Positions 8,320-14,616 of a DNA stretch of 29,504 bases are shown here, piece by piece. Position numbers and translations under genes: made by a program. The DNA comes from a virus, in IMG/VR virus record IMGVR_UViG_3300010379_000035, positions 1 to 29,504 of that record. One strand, written 5' to 3'. The notes beneath the pieces are model-generated. The model was not told where the DNA came from. It saw only the letters and a list, made by a program, of their open reading frames with translations, and did not search any database. The first letter of the stretch is position 1, and each line of letters opens with the position of its first letter.

Positions 8320-8985
8320 TCACGCTTTCGCGGGTTGCGCTGCTGGAGATCGACGTACGGACCGCGCTACGATACCGAGCACGAGCAAAACCGAGACCCC
8401 GCCGACGACGTACCAGATCCACTTGTTGTCGCTCGACGGGCCTGTCGATGTCGATGTGGGACCCGCCGTAGATGGCCCGAGTGGAATCGGCGCGCTACCG
8501 CGCCCGCGCGCCTTGGATGCCGGTGGGGCTAGTATCTTCCCGCCACGCTGCTTGATGTAGCTGATGAACGTCTGTGCGAGGCCGCCTGCGTACTGGCGGG
8601 TATTCGTGACGTTCATGTTCCCCTTCGAAAAGTAGGGCAGCGGACCCGTGATCTTGTCGATCGCGTAATTGACAGCCTTGACCGTCTTGGGTCCGATGAC
8701 CCCATCTGCATCTACATTCATCAGATACGAGTCGCCAGCCATCACTCCTAGTGACCGTAGTGCAATCTGGAGTTGCTTGGGAGCCGGCAGGGATGAGATG
8801 GACACAGTTGAAGCTGCTGCTGGAGCAGCGACGCTCGCCTGTGCAGGCGACGGCATCGTCCCACCCGCCCTAGCGACATAAGCCGCCCCGCTAGCGACGT
8901 CGGCTGCAATATCAGCGGGGCTGTACTTGTACCAAGGCGTCGAGGTACCGAGTCCAGCTCCCGAGATGGTGTACACCTCCGACAT
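8320..8985 (-). CDS. Peptidoglycan-binding-like protein with C-terminal membrane anchor
   Basis: 221 residues, starting at the ATG that overlaps the preceding stop (TGATG). Residues 70-113 resemble a PG_binding_1 three-helix repeat: KQLQIALRSLGVM, then NVDADGVIGPKTVKAVNYAI with the typical G-xx-G-xxT core. An Ala/Pro/Ser/Thr-rich linker spans about 155-188, followed by a single membrane helix at 189-208 (WIWYVVGGVSVLLVLGIVA) and a basic tail. No catalytic lysozyme or peptidase domain is present. It could hold a virion or membrane complex at the cell wall during entry or lysis; this is inferred from the domain and anchor. A second, shorter protein with a similar repeat is at 16042-16332. Confidence 0.75.
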   Translation of the reverse strand: MSEVYTISGAGLGTSTPWYKYSPADIAADVASGAAYVARAGGTMPSPAQASVAAPAAASTVSISSLPAPKQLQIALRSLGVMAGDSYLMNVDADGVIGPKTVKAVNYAIDKITGPLPYFSKGNMNVTNTRQYAGGLAQTFISYIKQRGGKILAPPASKARGRGSAPIPLGPSTAGPTSTSTGPSSDNKWIWYVVGGVSVLLVLGIVARSVRRSPAAQPAKA

Positions 8986-9383
8986 CACACGCTCTGAGGT
9001 TGAATGCCTGTCGGGCTGGATACAGCGATGACCGCCGCGCCGGCCGTGACGCACGCCTGGATGCGTGCGAGAGCGGCCTGTCGAACGAACTGCATCTCGA
9101 AGCCGTAGTCACCGTCCGTGAGCGCCGTACCGTTGTTGTTCGCGAACGTACGCACGACCGCAGGCATCGAGACGACGCCCTTGCCTGCGTCCTCTTCGGC
9201 GACCTCGCGGCGCCACGGGCCGGCGGGGTCAGAGGCGAATTCCAAGTACCACTCCAGCGTCGTGGGGCCACTCGACGCGGTGATGTCCCAGTCCAGCGTC
9301 AGCTGGTTCGCTACGAGCAGCACGGGGGCAGAGGGCTGGAACGACCCATCCAGAGTCGCCTTGAGCAAGATGACCGAAGCCAC
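8985..9383 (-). CDS. Unknown beta-rich small protein, possible virion component
   Basis: 132 residues starting with GTG at 9383; not recognised. It begins with alternating strands (ASVILLKATLDGSF, APVLLVANQLTLDWDI) and contains TLEWYLEFASDPAGPW, reminiscent of the beta-sandwich folds of minor structural proteins. No membrane segment is seen. First gene of a three-gene leftward operon whose next member overlaps it by one base. The start has no Shine-Dalgarno, but a promoter-like TACCGT lies 7 bases upstream. Confidence 0.7.
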   Translation of the reverse strand: MASVILLKATLDGSFQPSAPVLLVANQLTLDWDITASSGPTTLEWYLEFASDPAGPWRREVAEEDAGKGVVSMPAVVRTFANNNGTALTDGDYGFEMQFVRQAALARIQACVTAGAAVIAVSSPTGIQPQSV

Positions 9384-9390
9384 GAGATCG

Positions 9391-9420
9391 ACGGTAGCAC
9401 GACGCGGGGCGCCCCTGCAA
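9391..9420 (-). promoter_or_regulatory. Promoter, predicted leaderless, leftward
   Basis: Minus strand: TTGCAG (9415-9420), an 18-base spacer, TACCGT (9391-9396), then 7 bases to the GTG start at 9383. Spacing matches the promoters at 9971-10000 and 14586-14615. It is divergent from the promoter at 9433-9462. Confidence 0.6.
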
Positions 9421-9432
9421 AACGGCCTAGAG

Positions 9433-9462
9433 TTGAGCAGGGTGGGGCTTCGGGTGTAGGCT
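9433..9462 (+). promoter_or_regulatory. Promoter, predicted leaderless, rightward
   Basis: Plus strand: TTGAGC (9433-9438), an 18-base spacer, TAGGCT (9457-9462), then 9 bases to the GTG start at 9472. The GTGTAGGCT context equals that of the fibre-operon promoter. Confidence 0.6.
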
Positions 9463-9471
9463 GGTCAAGTC

Positions 9472-9960
9472 GTGAAACACCCCGTCCTAGTCGGCGCGGC
9501 CGTGGGCATCGTCGGCGTATTCGCCTGGTGGAAGCGCCGCGCGATCGTGGCGGCCTGGCAGCGCCTGCGCGGCCGTGGAGTGCACGGGCTCGGCGACAAC
9601 CGGGGCATGGTAGGGCTGCCGGCGACGGCCGATCCTGGCATCTGCGTTCGGCAGATCAAGCGCTACACGTTCGCCGCGATGCAGGATCAGTCGCCCATCG
9701 TCGGGCTCACGCACGCGAGCTACGCGCTCATCTTGATGGACACGCTGGAGGAGATGGTCGGCCGCGACGCGATCAAGAGCGCCGGTTACGACCCGGTGAC
9801 CGTACGGCAGCTCATCACGCAGCTCCAGGACCAGCACGCCGAGCGCCTACAGGCGTGCGATCCCTACATCGGGCGCGTGCTGGAGCTGCAGAAGACGAGC
9901 GGGGCAGCGCTGCCAGGCTTCGTGATGAACAGCGCGATGGGCGCGCCGACAGGGGCTTAG
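9472..9960 (+). CDS. Unknown protein with N-terminal membrane anchor
   Basis: 162 residues from GTG at 9472. Residues 4-19 form a short membrane helix (PVLVGAAVGIVGVFAW) followed by a strongly basic stretch (WKRRAIVAAWQRLRGRG), so an inner-membrane protein with its body in the cytoplasm, or a virion membrane protein, is likely. The rest is mixed helical, with a CVRQIKRYTF segment and a polar helix QLITQLQDQHAERLQ. No family recognised. It heads a short plus-strand block of four genes (9472-10857), three of which have membrane segments. Confidence 0.75.
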   Translation: MKHPVLVGAAVGIVGVFAWWKRRAIVAAWQRLRGRGVHGLGDNRGMVGLPATADPGICVRQIKRYTFAAMQDQSPIVGLTHASYALILMDTLEEMVGRDAIKSAGYDPVTVRQLITQLQDQHAERLQACDPYIGRVLELQKTSGAALPGFVMNSAMGAPTGA

Positions 9961-9970
9961 GCCGCCGTTT

Positions 9971-10000
9971 TTGACAGCATAGGCGCTTGCCCGCTACCAT
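9971..10000 (+). promoter_or_regulatory. Promoter, predicted leaderless, rightward
   Basis: A perfect TTGACA (9971-9976), an 18-base spacer, TACCAT (9995-10000), then 7 bases to the ATG at 10008. An AGGGG at 10002-10006 could act as a Shine-Dalgarno for read-through message from 9472, but a transcript starting here would begin at the ATG itself. Confidence 0.6.
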
Positions 10001-10007
10001 CAGGGGT

Positions 10008-10433
10008 ATGAAGATCCTTCGCGGCCTCGCATCCCTCATCGCCACGCTCATCGCCATCGTCGGCATCGGTGAGGCGACCACGGTCCTGCACATCGGGCCC
10101 AGCCTCGTCGCCTTCATCCTGGCGGCCGGCGGCGTGCTCGGCGTGCTCGGCATCTCGCCGCTCAGCCTGAGCCAGTCGACGGCGAACCTGCTCTCGAAGC
10201 TGTCGATCTTCGTCACTGGTGGCCTGGGCACCTTCGCCACCTACAGCGCGGGGCATCCGCTCTGGGCACCCGATCACATGGTCCTGGTGAAGATCATCCA
10301 CGCCATCGGCATCGTCGGCACGTTCATGGCCATCGCCGGCTCGACGCCGACGCTCGCTGTGCCGCCCGCGCCGCCGGCTCCTCCTGCACCCGCTCCCCTT
10401 GCACCAGCGCCCGAGCCGCCCAAGGCCGCGTGA
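10008..10433 (+). CDS. Multi-pass membrane protein with Pro/Ala-rich tail
   Basis: 141 residues from the ATG at 10008. Hydrophobic segments at about 5-22, 30-50, 64-80 and 92-111 predict three or four membrane helices with little polar loop. Residues 113-141 are a Pro/Ala tail (PPAPPAPAPLAPAPEPP). Size and topology would suit a holin or a virion membrane protein, but no family signature is visible, so no function is assigned. It overlaps the next gene by GTGA. Confidence 0.75.
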   Translation: MKILRGLASLIATLIAIVGIGEATTVLHIGPSLVAFILAAGGVLGVLGISPLSLSQSTANLLSKLSIFVTGGLGTFATYSAGHPLWAPDHMVLVKIIHAIGIVGTFMAIAGSTPTLAVPPAPPAPPAPAPLAPAPEPPKAA

Positions 10434-10681
10434 GGATCGTCGACGCACGCAGCGGCAAGGTCGTGCAGATCGGCAAGCCGGTCAAGAATGGCCCGGATCC
10501 CGACGACTGGTACACCATCTTGCGAGTCAACTACCGCACGCTTCTTTCGCGCACGGCGACCGTGGTTCGGCACGATGGTCGCCGCGAAGAGGTCGCGTGT
10601 CCGGTGAAAGTGCTGCCACGGCTGATGTATGGGCCGCGTTTCCCGATCGCCGACGCTGCTGCGATCATTTACCCCTCATGA
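10430..10681 (+). CDS. Small unknown protein
   Basis: 83 residues from GTG at 10430, overlapping the previous stop. The sequence looks like a compact beta protein (KVVQIGKPVK, DDWYTILRVNYRTLLSRTATVV, EEVACPVKV) with a C-terminal hydrophobic IADAAAIIYP. No membrane helix, no recognised family. Both neighbours have membrane helices and both junctions overlap (GTGA and ATGA), so the three are probably made together. Confidence 0.7.
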   Translation: MRIVDARSGKVVQIGKPVKNGPDPDDWYTILRVNYRTLLSRTATVVRHDGRREEVACPVKVLPRLMYGPRFPIADAAAIIYPS

Positions 10682-10857
10682 CGCTGTTTTCGCCGCTCAC
10701 GCGCTCACGCATCCGCCTCGCGATCTTCGCCGCAGGGCTCATCCCGCTCGCGATCTTGGCGCGGATGGCCAGCAACGGGAAGCTACAGGAGCTGGTGCAG
10801 CGGCTCGGCGCGAAGGCATGGAAGGCGCACGAGAACGTCAAGATGCGGGAGCCTTAG
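10678..10857 (+). CDS. Small single-pass membrane protein
   Basis: 59 residues from the ATG at 10678 (ATGA overlap with the previous stop). One hydrophobic helix lies at about 13-29 (RLAIFAAGLIPLAILAR), followed by an amphipathic basic helix (KLQELVQRLGAKAWKAHENVK). It is the end of the plus-strand block, and its stop overlaps the stop of the leftward glycosyltransferase remnant. A holin, antiholin or virion membrane peptide is possible but unproven. Confidence 0.65.
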   Translation: MTLFSPLTRSRIRLAIFAAGLIPLAILARMASNGKLQELVQRLGAKAWKAHENVKMREP

Positions 10858-11027
10858 TGAGACAGCGCGCGCATCTGCGCTAAGGCTTTTCGCCACCGCG
10901 GGACCGCTACCTCGATCGAGAACTTCTGCTGCGTCAGGGTTCGACAGCGCACGCGATCGATCTCGCCAGCATGCTTGATCGCCTCGACCATCGCGCCTAC
11001 CGAGGCGCAGCGAAAGCCTGTGACACC
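10854..11027 (-). pseudogene. Remnant of GT4 glycosyltransferase C-terminus
   Basis: Reading leftward from 11027 gives 57 codons that match the last part of the GT4 protein at 4250-5209 (VTGFRCASV, then [30 protein letters not shown]), ending in TAA at 10856-10854. The corresponding DNA (10863-11027) aligns gap-free to 4316-4480 at about 85%. An in-frame stop lies just upstream of the homologous part and no start codon or nucleotide-sugar site remains, so it cannot make a working enzyme. It marks an old duplication or recombination next to the end of the plus-strand membrane-protein block. Confidence 0.85.
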
Positions 11028-11060
11028 CTCCTCGGGCTCAGCGCCTCAGCGGCTCGGTGC

Positions 11061-11312
11061 TCAGCGCACCCATTTTCGCACGTTCATCACGATCGGCTCG
11101 ACGTCCTCAGCTGGCACGCCGACACGAAGGAGCGCGAGCCGCAGGCCGTGGAAGGCATCGGCGAGCCCGCGAGTGTGCCCGAGCGTGTAGCCCTGCTCGA
11201 AGTCGGGTAGGGGAAGGCCCCGCGGCGGCGTCGGAACCCCATGGGTTACGATCGTGGGCTCCTCAGGAGTGAAAAAGTCGTCGTCTGCGGGCACGCGGCG
11301 TCCGCTACCCAT
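11061..11312 (-). CDS. Small unknown protein
   Basis: 83 residues, ATG at 11312. The first third is Pro-rich and polar (DDDFFTPEEPTIV, PTPPRGLPLPDFEQG), the rest helical (GYTLGHTRGLADAFHGLRLALLRVGV). No family recognised. It is the last gene of the leftward string that starts at 14578, 20 bases after its neighbour, and lies directly beside the glycosyltransferase remnant. Confidence 0.6.
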   Translation of the reverse strand: MGSGRRVPADDDFFTPEEPTIVTHGVPTPPRGLPLPDFEQGYTLGHTRGLADAFHGLRLALLRVGVPAEDVEPIVMNVRKWVR

Positions 11313-11332
11313 GACGGATTAACGAAGGGGCA

Positions 11333-11563
11333 TCAGCGGCTCCGCGCCGGCCCCAGCAGCGCGTCGAGCCGGCGCTCCAGCTTGAAGCGCGCATCCTGTG
11401 CGTGCCGGTGCATGTCGGCACAGTGCCCACGGTTCGCGGCGTCCTGCGCGGCGCGGAGCGCGCGGAAGATCGCAGCGTTCGTCTGGTGCGGCAGCGACCG
11501 ACGCACGCCGTGATAGGTGTGCATCGTGTCTTCGAGCACCCGGATGTTGCAGCGCTTGGTCAT
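11333..11563 (-). CDS. Small basic helical protein, G-x-C family member 1
   Basis: 76 residues; helical and Arg/His-rich. It contains RALRAAQDAANRGHCADMH and a following helix ending HAQDARFKLERRL. The G-x-C turn between two helices, with Ala 10 residues after the Cys, recurs in the proteins at 12163-12456 and 13446-13658, so the three look like diverged paralogues. Function unknown; the helix-turn-helix repeat looks TPR-like. The ATG overlaps the upstream stop (ATGA). Confidence 0.65.
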   Translation of the reverse strand: MTKRCNIRVLEDTMHTYHGVRRSLPHQTNAAIFRALRAAQDAANRGHCADMHRHAQDARFKLERRLDALLGPARSR

Positions 11564-11820
11564 CGGCGGCAGACCTTCACGCGTGCATCGGCACGAATCA
11601 GCATGCCAGTTCGCTCGTGCAGTCGATCCTGCGCCGCGCGCCAGGCGTCGTGGTTCGGGAACGTCTTCGGCATGGCGTTGTACAGCTTCCGAATACGCAC
11701 AGCGGTGCTTCGGCAGTGCACGAATATCGAGATCCCGAAGCCTTTCTGTCCTGGCGGGCTGCCGGTAACGGAGAACCCCTCTTTGCCTCGATAGACGTGC
11801 GGACGAACACGCGTCGCCAC
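11560..11820 (-). CDS. Small basic protein, unknown
   Basis: 86 residues from GTG at 11820, one base after the previous stop. It looks like beta strands (HVYRGKEGFSVTG, GFGISIFVHCRSTAVRI) then a helix (NHDAWRAAQDRLHERTGM) and a basic C-terminal strand. No known family. It lies in a run of small basic proteins and could bind nucleic acid, though nothing specific shows this. Confidence 0.65.
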   Translation of the reverse strand: MATRVRPHVYRGKEGFSVTGSPPGQKGFGISIFVHCRSTAVRIRKLYNAMPKTFPNHDAWRAAQDRLHERTGMLIRADARVKVCRR

Positions 11821-11821
11821 T

Positions 11822-12163
11822 TCAGCACTTCACCTTCCATCCAGAATGCAACGGCTTCTGCCAGTGCCGTTCGGCCTGAGCGCGCGTTGCAACGCTAACG
11901 GCTACAGCGGGCCCGACTCCGCGCATGTCCTCGCGAGGCCGGACGATCGTGCGGCCTGTGCGCTCATCCATGATTGCGTAGAGCACGTTCTTCGCTCCGC
12001 CGTGCCAGCCCTTCGCCGCAGAGTAGCGGGGCAGCGTCGTACCGGACACACACTGCCGGCGGGCCACGTCCTTGGCTGTCTCGACGTGCCCGCTGTGGCG
12101 CAGATCGGGCGCCAGCGTCTTGATCAGGAAGTCGGCGTGCGCCTTTGGGCTTCGACGTGCCAT
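11822..12163 (-). CDS. Small basic protein, unknown
   Basis: 113 residues. The ATG at 12163 is part of a TGATG junction with a GAGG in the last codons of the upstream gene, which fixes the start. N-terminal MARRSPKAHADFLIKTLAP is helical and basic; the middle (NVLYAIMDERTGRTIVRPREDM) looks like a beta hairpin; the C-terminus is ARAQAERHWQKPLHSGW. Not recognised. Confidence 0.65.
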   Translation of the reverse strand: MARRSPKAHADFLIKTLAPDLRHSGHVETAKDVARRQCVSGTTLPRYSAAKGWHGGAKNVLYAIMDERTGRTIVRPREDMRGVGPAVAVSVATRAQAERHWQKPLHSGWKVKC

Positions 12164-12456
12164 CAGCGACGCCTCGGGAGGCACGCGTCGAGGAATGCAT
12201 GCCGAGCACGGTCCACAATGACTCCAGTGTTCTCCGCACCGATGTGGCCAGCGCTGCGCCGTTCCGCCTCGCGGTTTCCGAAACGCCTATAAGCATCCGT
12301 CAGCATCGAGACTGCATCGCGGCATCGACCTCCGGTGGCGTCGTGGATGGCATCTTCAGCCGAGCGCTCTGCCGCGCGCGCGTGCAGATCGGCGCGCCGA
12401 TTATGGTCCTCCGCCGACGACCCGAGACGGATGCCCTTGCGACGACGTTTCGCCAT
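12163..12456 (-). CDS. Small basic helical protein, G-x-C family member 2
   Basis: 97 residues from the ATG at 12456, in a TGATG junction. After a basic leader (MAKRRRKGIRLGSS) it is helical, with SAEDAIHDATGGRCRDAVSM and then LTDAYRRFGNREAERR. The GRC turn, with Ala 10 residues after the Cys, aligns without gaps to the turns in the proteins at 11333-11563 and 13446-13658. Ends in Arg codons (LPRRR) that contain the Shine-Dalgarno of the next gene. Confidence 0.7.
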   Translation of the reverse strand: MAKRRRKGIRLGSSAEDHNRRADLHARAAERSAEDAIHDATGGRCRDAVSMLTDAYRRFGNREAERRSAGHIGAENTGVIVDRARHAFLDACLPRRR

Positions 12457-12881
12457 CACCGACGCCTCCGCCTCTTCGCCCCGCGCAGCGGCACCAGCCG
12501 GCCACTCGGCGTCGGCACGATCATGATCGTCTGGGCCATCCTGCGCGGATCGCGCGGGAGCTGCTTCTTCTTCCCCTTGAACGGCCACCAGCCGGCGACC
12601 GGCGCGGCCGCGGAGGCTGCTGCCGGCTTGGGCGCGGCGGGGGCTGGCGCGGGCGCGCCGTCGCGGAAGCCACGCAGGTTGACGCCCAGCGCGCCACAAA
12701 TGGCGCGGTCAAGCTCCGTTTTGTTGTCGCGGATGAACGCCGACATGGACTGGCGCGACGAGCGCTTCCAGTTGTACAGACCCTTGTCGTTGTCGATCCA
12801 CTGACGACGATCGTCGTTGTTGAGCTTGCAGATTCCTCGATCGCGATCGAGGTGCATGCCGAGCCGTCCACGTCGGGCCAT
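12456..12881 (-). CDS. Basic protein with Pro/Ala linker, unknown
   Basis: 141 residues, ATG at 12881 in a TGATG junction. N-terminal about 70 residues form a compact, polar domain (LNNDDRRQWIDNDKGLYNW, then SRQSMSAFIRDNKTELDRAI). A Pro/Ala stretch (about 75-97) leads to a basic tail with WWPFKGKKKQ and MIVPTPSGRLVPLRG, ending in six basic residues. The domain order suggests a binding domain on a flexible linker; no known family is assigned. The final Arg codons hold the GGAGG for the next gene. Confidence 0.7.
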   Translation of the reverse strand: MARRGRLGMHLDRDRGICKLNNDDRRQWIDNDKGLYNWKRSSRQSMSAFIRDNKTELDRAICGALGVNLRGFRDGAPAPAPAAPKPAAASAAAPVAGWWPFKGKKKQLPRDPRRMAQTIMIVPTPSGRLVPLRGAKRRRRR

Positions 12882-13207
12882 CAGCGTCTCCTCCGACGAG
12901 CCCCGTCGAGCTTGTCCCAGTACGGCGATGACGAACGCGGCGGTGCGTGCTTCATCACGCGGCAGCTCGCCGACAGCCCGTCACCCCACCCGCGGCAGCC
13001 GTACCAGAGCCCTTGGTGCTTGAACTGGTAGCTGCACCGCTCGTTCGAAAACCAGTCGTGGCGCTGACCGGGCCGGATCTTCGTACAGTTGACTTTGCGC
13101 CCCTTGGCGATGGTCTTGCCCTGCCCGTCGGTCAGACGCGTCCCGTTGTCCTTCGGGTAGCCGTAGAGGCGCAACGGCGGCGCGTCGCCGAGTCGATGGC
13201 GTCTCAT
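12881..13207 (-). CDS. Small Cys-containing basic protein, unknown
   Basis: 108 residues from the ATG at 13207 (ATGA overlap). Cys at about 41, 58, 71 and 82 are set among aromatic residues (HDWFSNERCSYQF, LWYGCRGWGDG), so a small zinc-binding or disulphide fold is possible. Ends in five Arg residues encoded by CGG AGG AGA CGC, which doubles as the Shine-Dalgarno of the next gene. Family unknown. Confidence 0.65.
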   Translation of the reverse strand: MRRHRLGDAPPLRLYGYPKDNGTRLTDGQGKTIAKGRKVNCTKIRPGQRHDWFSNERCSYQFKHQGLWYGCRGWGDGLSASCRVMKHAPPRSSSPYWDKLDGARRRRR

Positions 13208-13446
13208 CGCCGCCTCGTCGCGCCTGACACGCGCACGGCTTCATTGTGCAGGCGGTCGAGCTTGTAGACGACGCCTCGCCCGCCGCCACGTGGCGACACC
13301 ACGCTCACCCGCGCGCCGGGGTTCTGCATCAGCACGGTCTCGGCAGCCTCGCGCGCGGACCGGTGCTGCTTCGCCGAGAGCGTGCGGCACGGATTGCGAC
13401 GGAGGTTGCCGGGGAACCACCAACAGACTTTGTAGCCCTTCGCCAT
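13204..13446 (-). CDS. Small basic protein, unknown
   Basis: 80 residues from the ATG at 13446, in a TGATG junction with GGAGG 11 bases before. Pattern: beta strand KVCWWFPG, a basic loop, helix SAREAAETVLMQNPG, strand ARVSVVSPRGG, then VVYKLDRLHNEAVRV. The strand-helix-strand order resembles the protein at 14008-14259 (KFCVFWQG, then a helix, then SALVKEKSG), suggesting distant paralogy. Function unknown. Confidence 0.7.
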   Translation of the reverse strand: MAKGYKVCWWFPGNLRRNPCRTLSAKQHRSAREAAETVLMQNPGARVSVVSPRGGGRGVVYKLDRLHNEAVRVSGATRRR

Positions 13447-13658
13447 CAGCGCTTCCTCCCCAGTGCCTTCCGCACCGAGCTGATCGCGTGGCGCAGCGTC
13501 GTGCGCGCCATGTCGCATTGGCCTTGACGAGCGTACTTCTCCGCGACCACGGTCAGCGTACTCGCCGCCTTCCCGCGAGAATTCATGTGGCTCACGTCGT
13601 AGGCGATCTTGCGCGCCCACGCGATTCGACGATGAAGCGATGCGGGGCACGACCTCAC
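13446..13658 (-). CDS. Small basic helical protein, G-x-C family member 3
   Basis: 70 residues from GTG at 13658 (GTGA overlap). All helical: RRIAWARKIAYDVSHMNSRG, then VVAEKYARQGQCDMARTTLR and HAISSVRKALGRKR. The GQC turn aligns gap-free with those at 11333-11563 and 12163-12456, including the Ala at Cys+10. Strongly basic. Possibly a two-helix repeat scaffold or nucleic-acid-associated protein; no family known to me. Confidence 0.65.
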   Translation of the reverse strand: MRSCPASLHRRIAWARKIAYDVSHMNSRGKAASTLTVVAEKYARQGQCDMARTTLRHAISSVRKALGRKR

Positions 13659-14011
13659 CGGCGCCCCCGACGCTTCTTCGAGCCCTGGAAGTGCGCCACG
13701 CCTGCTGCTCGCCAGAACGCAGGCGGCAGCACCTCAGTCTCGGTCCCCGACGTGAACTGGCAGACGCCCTTCTTGTCGGTGTAGATGATCGCCGTCGAGC
13801 CATACTTCGGATCGCGTGCGAACGCCCGTACTGGCTGCCCTGCGCAGCGCGTGTGCAGGCACATCTCGGAGTACGGCGCCTTCTTGTTCTCGGCCGACGT
13901 GCGCACGCTCGCCGTGGAGCGGACGGGCAGATTACGCTGCTCGGCCCAGTAGGCGAGGAGCGATCCGCAATTCGTGTTGCGCTTGCGGCGGAAGAAGTCT
14001 CGCTGGCTCAT
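13655..14011 (-). CDS. Small basic Cys-containing protein, unknown
   Basis: 118 residues from the ATG at 14011 (ATGA overlap). N-terminal basic segment RDFFRRKRNTNCGSLLAYW, a middle MCLHTRCAGQPVRAF with two Cys, then beta strands GSTAIIYTDKKGVCQF and TEVLPPAFW, and a basic end. No known family. It sits in the run of thirteen small proteins between 11061 and 14578. Confidence 0.65.
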   Translation of the reverse strand: MSQRDFFRRKRNTNCGSLLAYWAEQRNLPVRSTASVRTSAENKKAPYSEMCLHTRCAGQPVRAFARDPKYGSTAIIYTDKKGVCQFTSGTETEVLPPAFWRAAGVAHFQGSKKRRGRR

Positions 14012-14259
14012 CGATGCAGCCCCAGCTTTCTACCGAAGTGCGTCGCCCTGCACTTCGACTTGTGACACGTCATGAGCGTCAGCGTGAGCCCCGACTTCTC
14101 TTTCACCAGCGCGCTGCTACCGCGCCGCTTGGCGATGGTGCGCGTTGCGTGCAGCGCTTGGTCGATGCCTCTGTAGCAGCGCTCGAAGACCGCGTGCTTG
14201 CGCACGCCCACTGACGTCGCCTTACGGCCTTGCCAGAAAACACAGAACTTGTCGGCCAT
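14008..14259 (-). CDS. Small basic protein, unknown
   Basis: 83 residues; the ATG at 14259 lies in a TGATG junction. Begins MADKFCVFWQGRKATSVGV, then helix AVFERCYRGIDQALHATRTI, strand SALVKEKSGLTLTLM and a Cys-containing basic tail. Strand-helix-strand order and start resemble the protein at 13204-13446. Unknown function. Confidence 0.65.
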   Translation of the reverse strand: MADKFCVFWQGRKATSVGVRKHAVFERCYRGIDQALHATRTIAKRRGSSALVKEKSGLTLTLMTCHKSKCRATHFGRKLGLHR

Positions 14260-14378
14260 CACCGACCGCCCTTCCGCCGCTCCTGCCGCTCGCGTGGCTC
14301 GAAGCGTCTCCGCCGTGTCCAGCCGCGCAGCAGGACCCCATCGGGAATTCCCAACACGTGCACGCAGCGCGCTTTCAC
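14259..14378 (-). CDS. Very small basic protein
   Basis: 39 residues from GTG at 14378, which overlaps the upstream stop (GTGA) and has AAGGAG 8 bases before it; the stop forms TGATG with the next start. Sequence begins MKARCVHVLGIPDGVLLRG and ends in a highly basic stretch with RRRRFEPRERQERRKGG. The good ribosome site and the two overlaps are the main support for a real gene. Confidence 0.5.
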   Translation of the reverse strand: MKARCVHVLGIPDGVLLRGWTRRRRFEPRERQERRKGGR

Positions 14379-14578
14379 CGCCGGCACTCCTTCGGCGAGA
14401 AGATCCAGATGGCGAGCCCCGCGGCAAGGAAAGCGCCGAAGAAGCCGATCCCGCGGTTGCGCTGGATGAGGCACTCCTGGCGCTTCGCCATGCAGATGAG
14501 GTGCGCGAGCGCGACGTCGTGCGGGACCGTCGGAGCCAGCTGTTGCGTGGTGTCGATGGGCGCGTCGCCGAAGGTCAT
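14375..14578 (-). CDS. Small membrane protein
   Basis: 67 residues from the ATG at 14578. A polar N-terminus with two Cys (LICMAKRQECLIQ) precedes one membrane helix at about 43-60 (GIGFFGAFLAAGLAIWIF) and a short basic end. First gene of the leftward string 14578-11061. The start has no Shine-Dalgarno but a -10 element ends 7 bases upstream, so a leaderless message is likely. Family unknown. Confidence 0.65.
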   Translation of the reverse strand: MTFGDAPIDTTQQLAPTVPHDVALAHLICMAKRQECLIQRNRGIGFFGAFLAAGLAIWIFSPKECRR

Positions 14579-14585
14579 GGAGACG

Positions 14586-14615
14586 AGCGTACCGCTACGG
14601 GGGCGGGGCGGTCAA
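14586..14615 (-). promoter_or_regulatory. Promoter, predicted leaderless, for the small-protein string
   Basis: Minus strand: TTGACC (14610-14615), an 18-base spacer, TACGCT (14586-14591), then 7 bases to the ATG at 14578. One of the best matches to the pattern shared by several gene strings here. Confidence 0.65.
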
Positions 14616-14616
14616 A

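Noticed and set aside
9955-9976. Possible terminator (short GC stem then a T run) after the gene ending at 9960
   Set aside because: The stem is only about three base pairs and the T run is part of the promoter -35 region.
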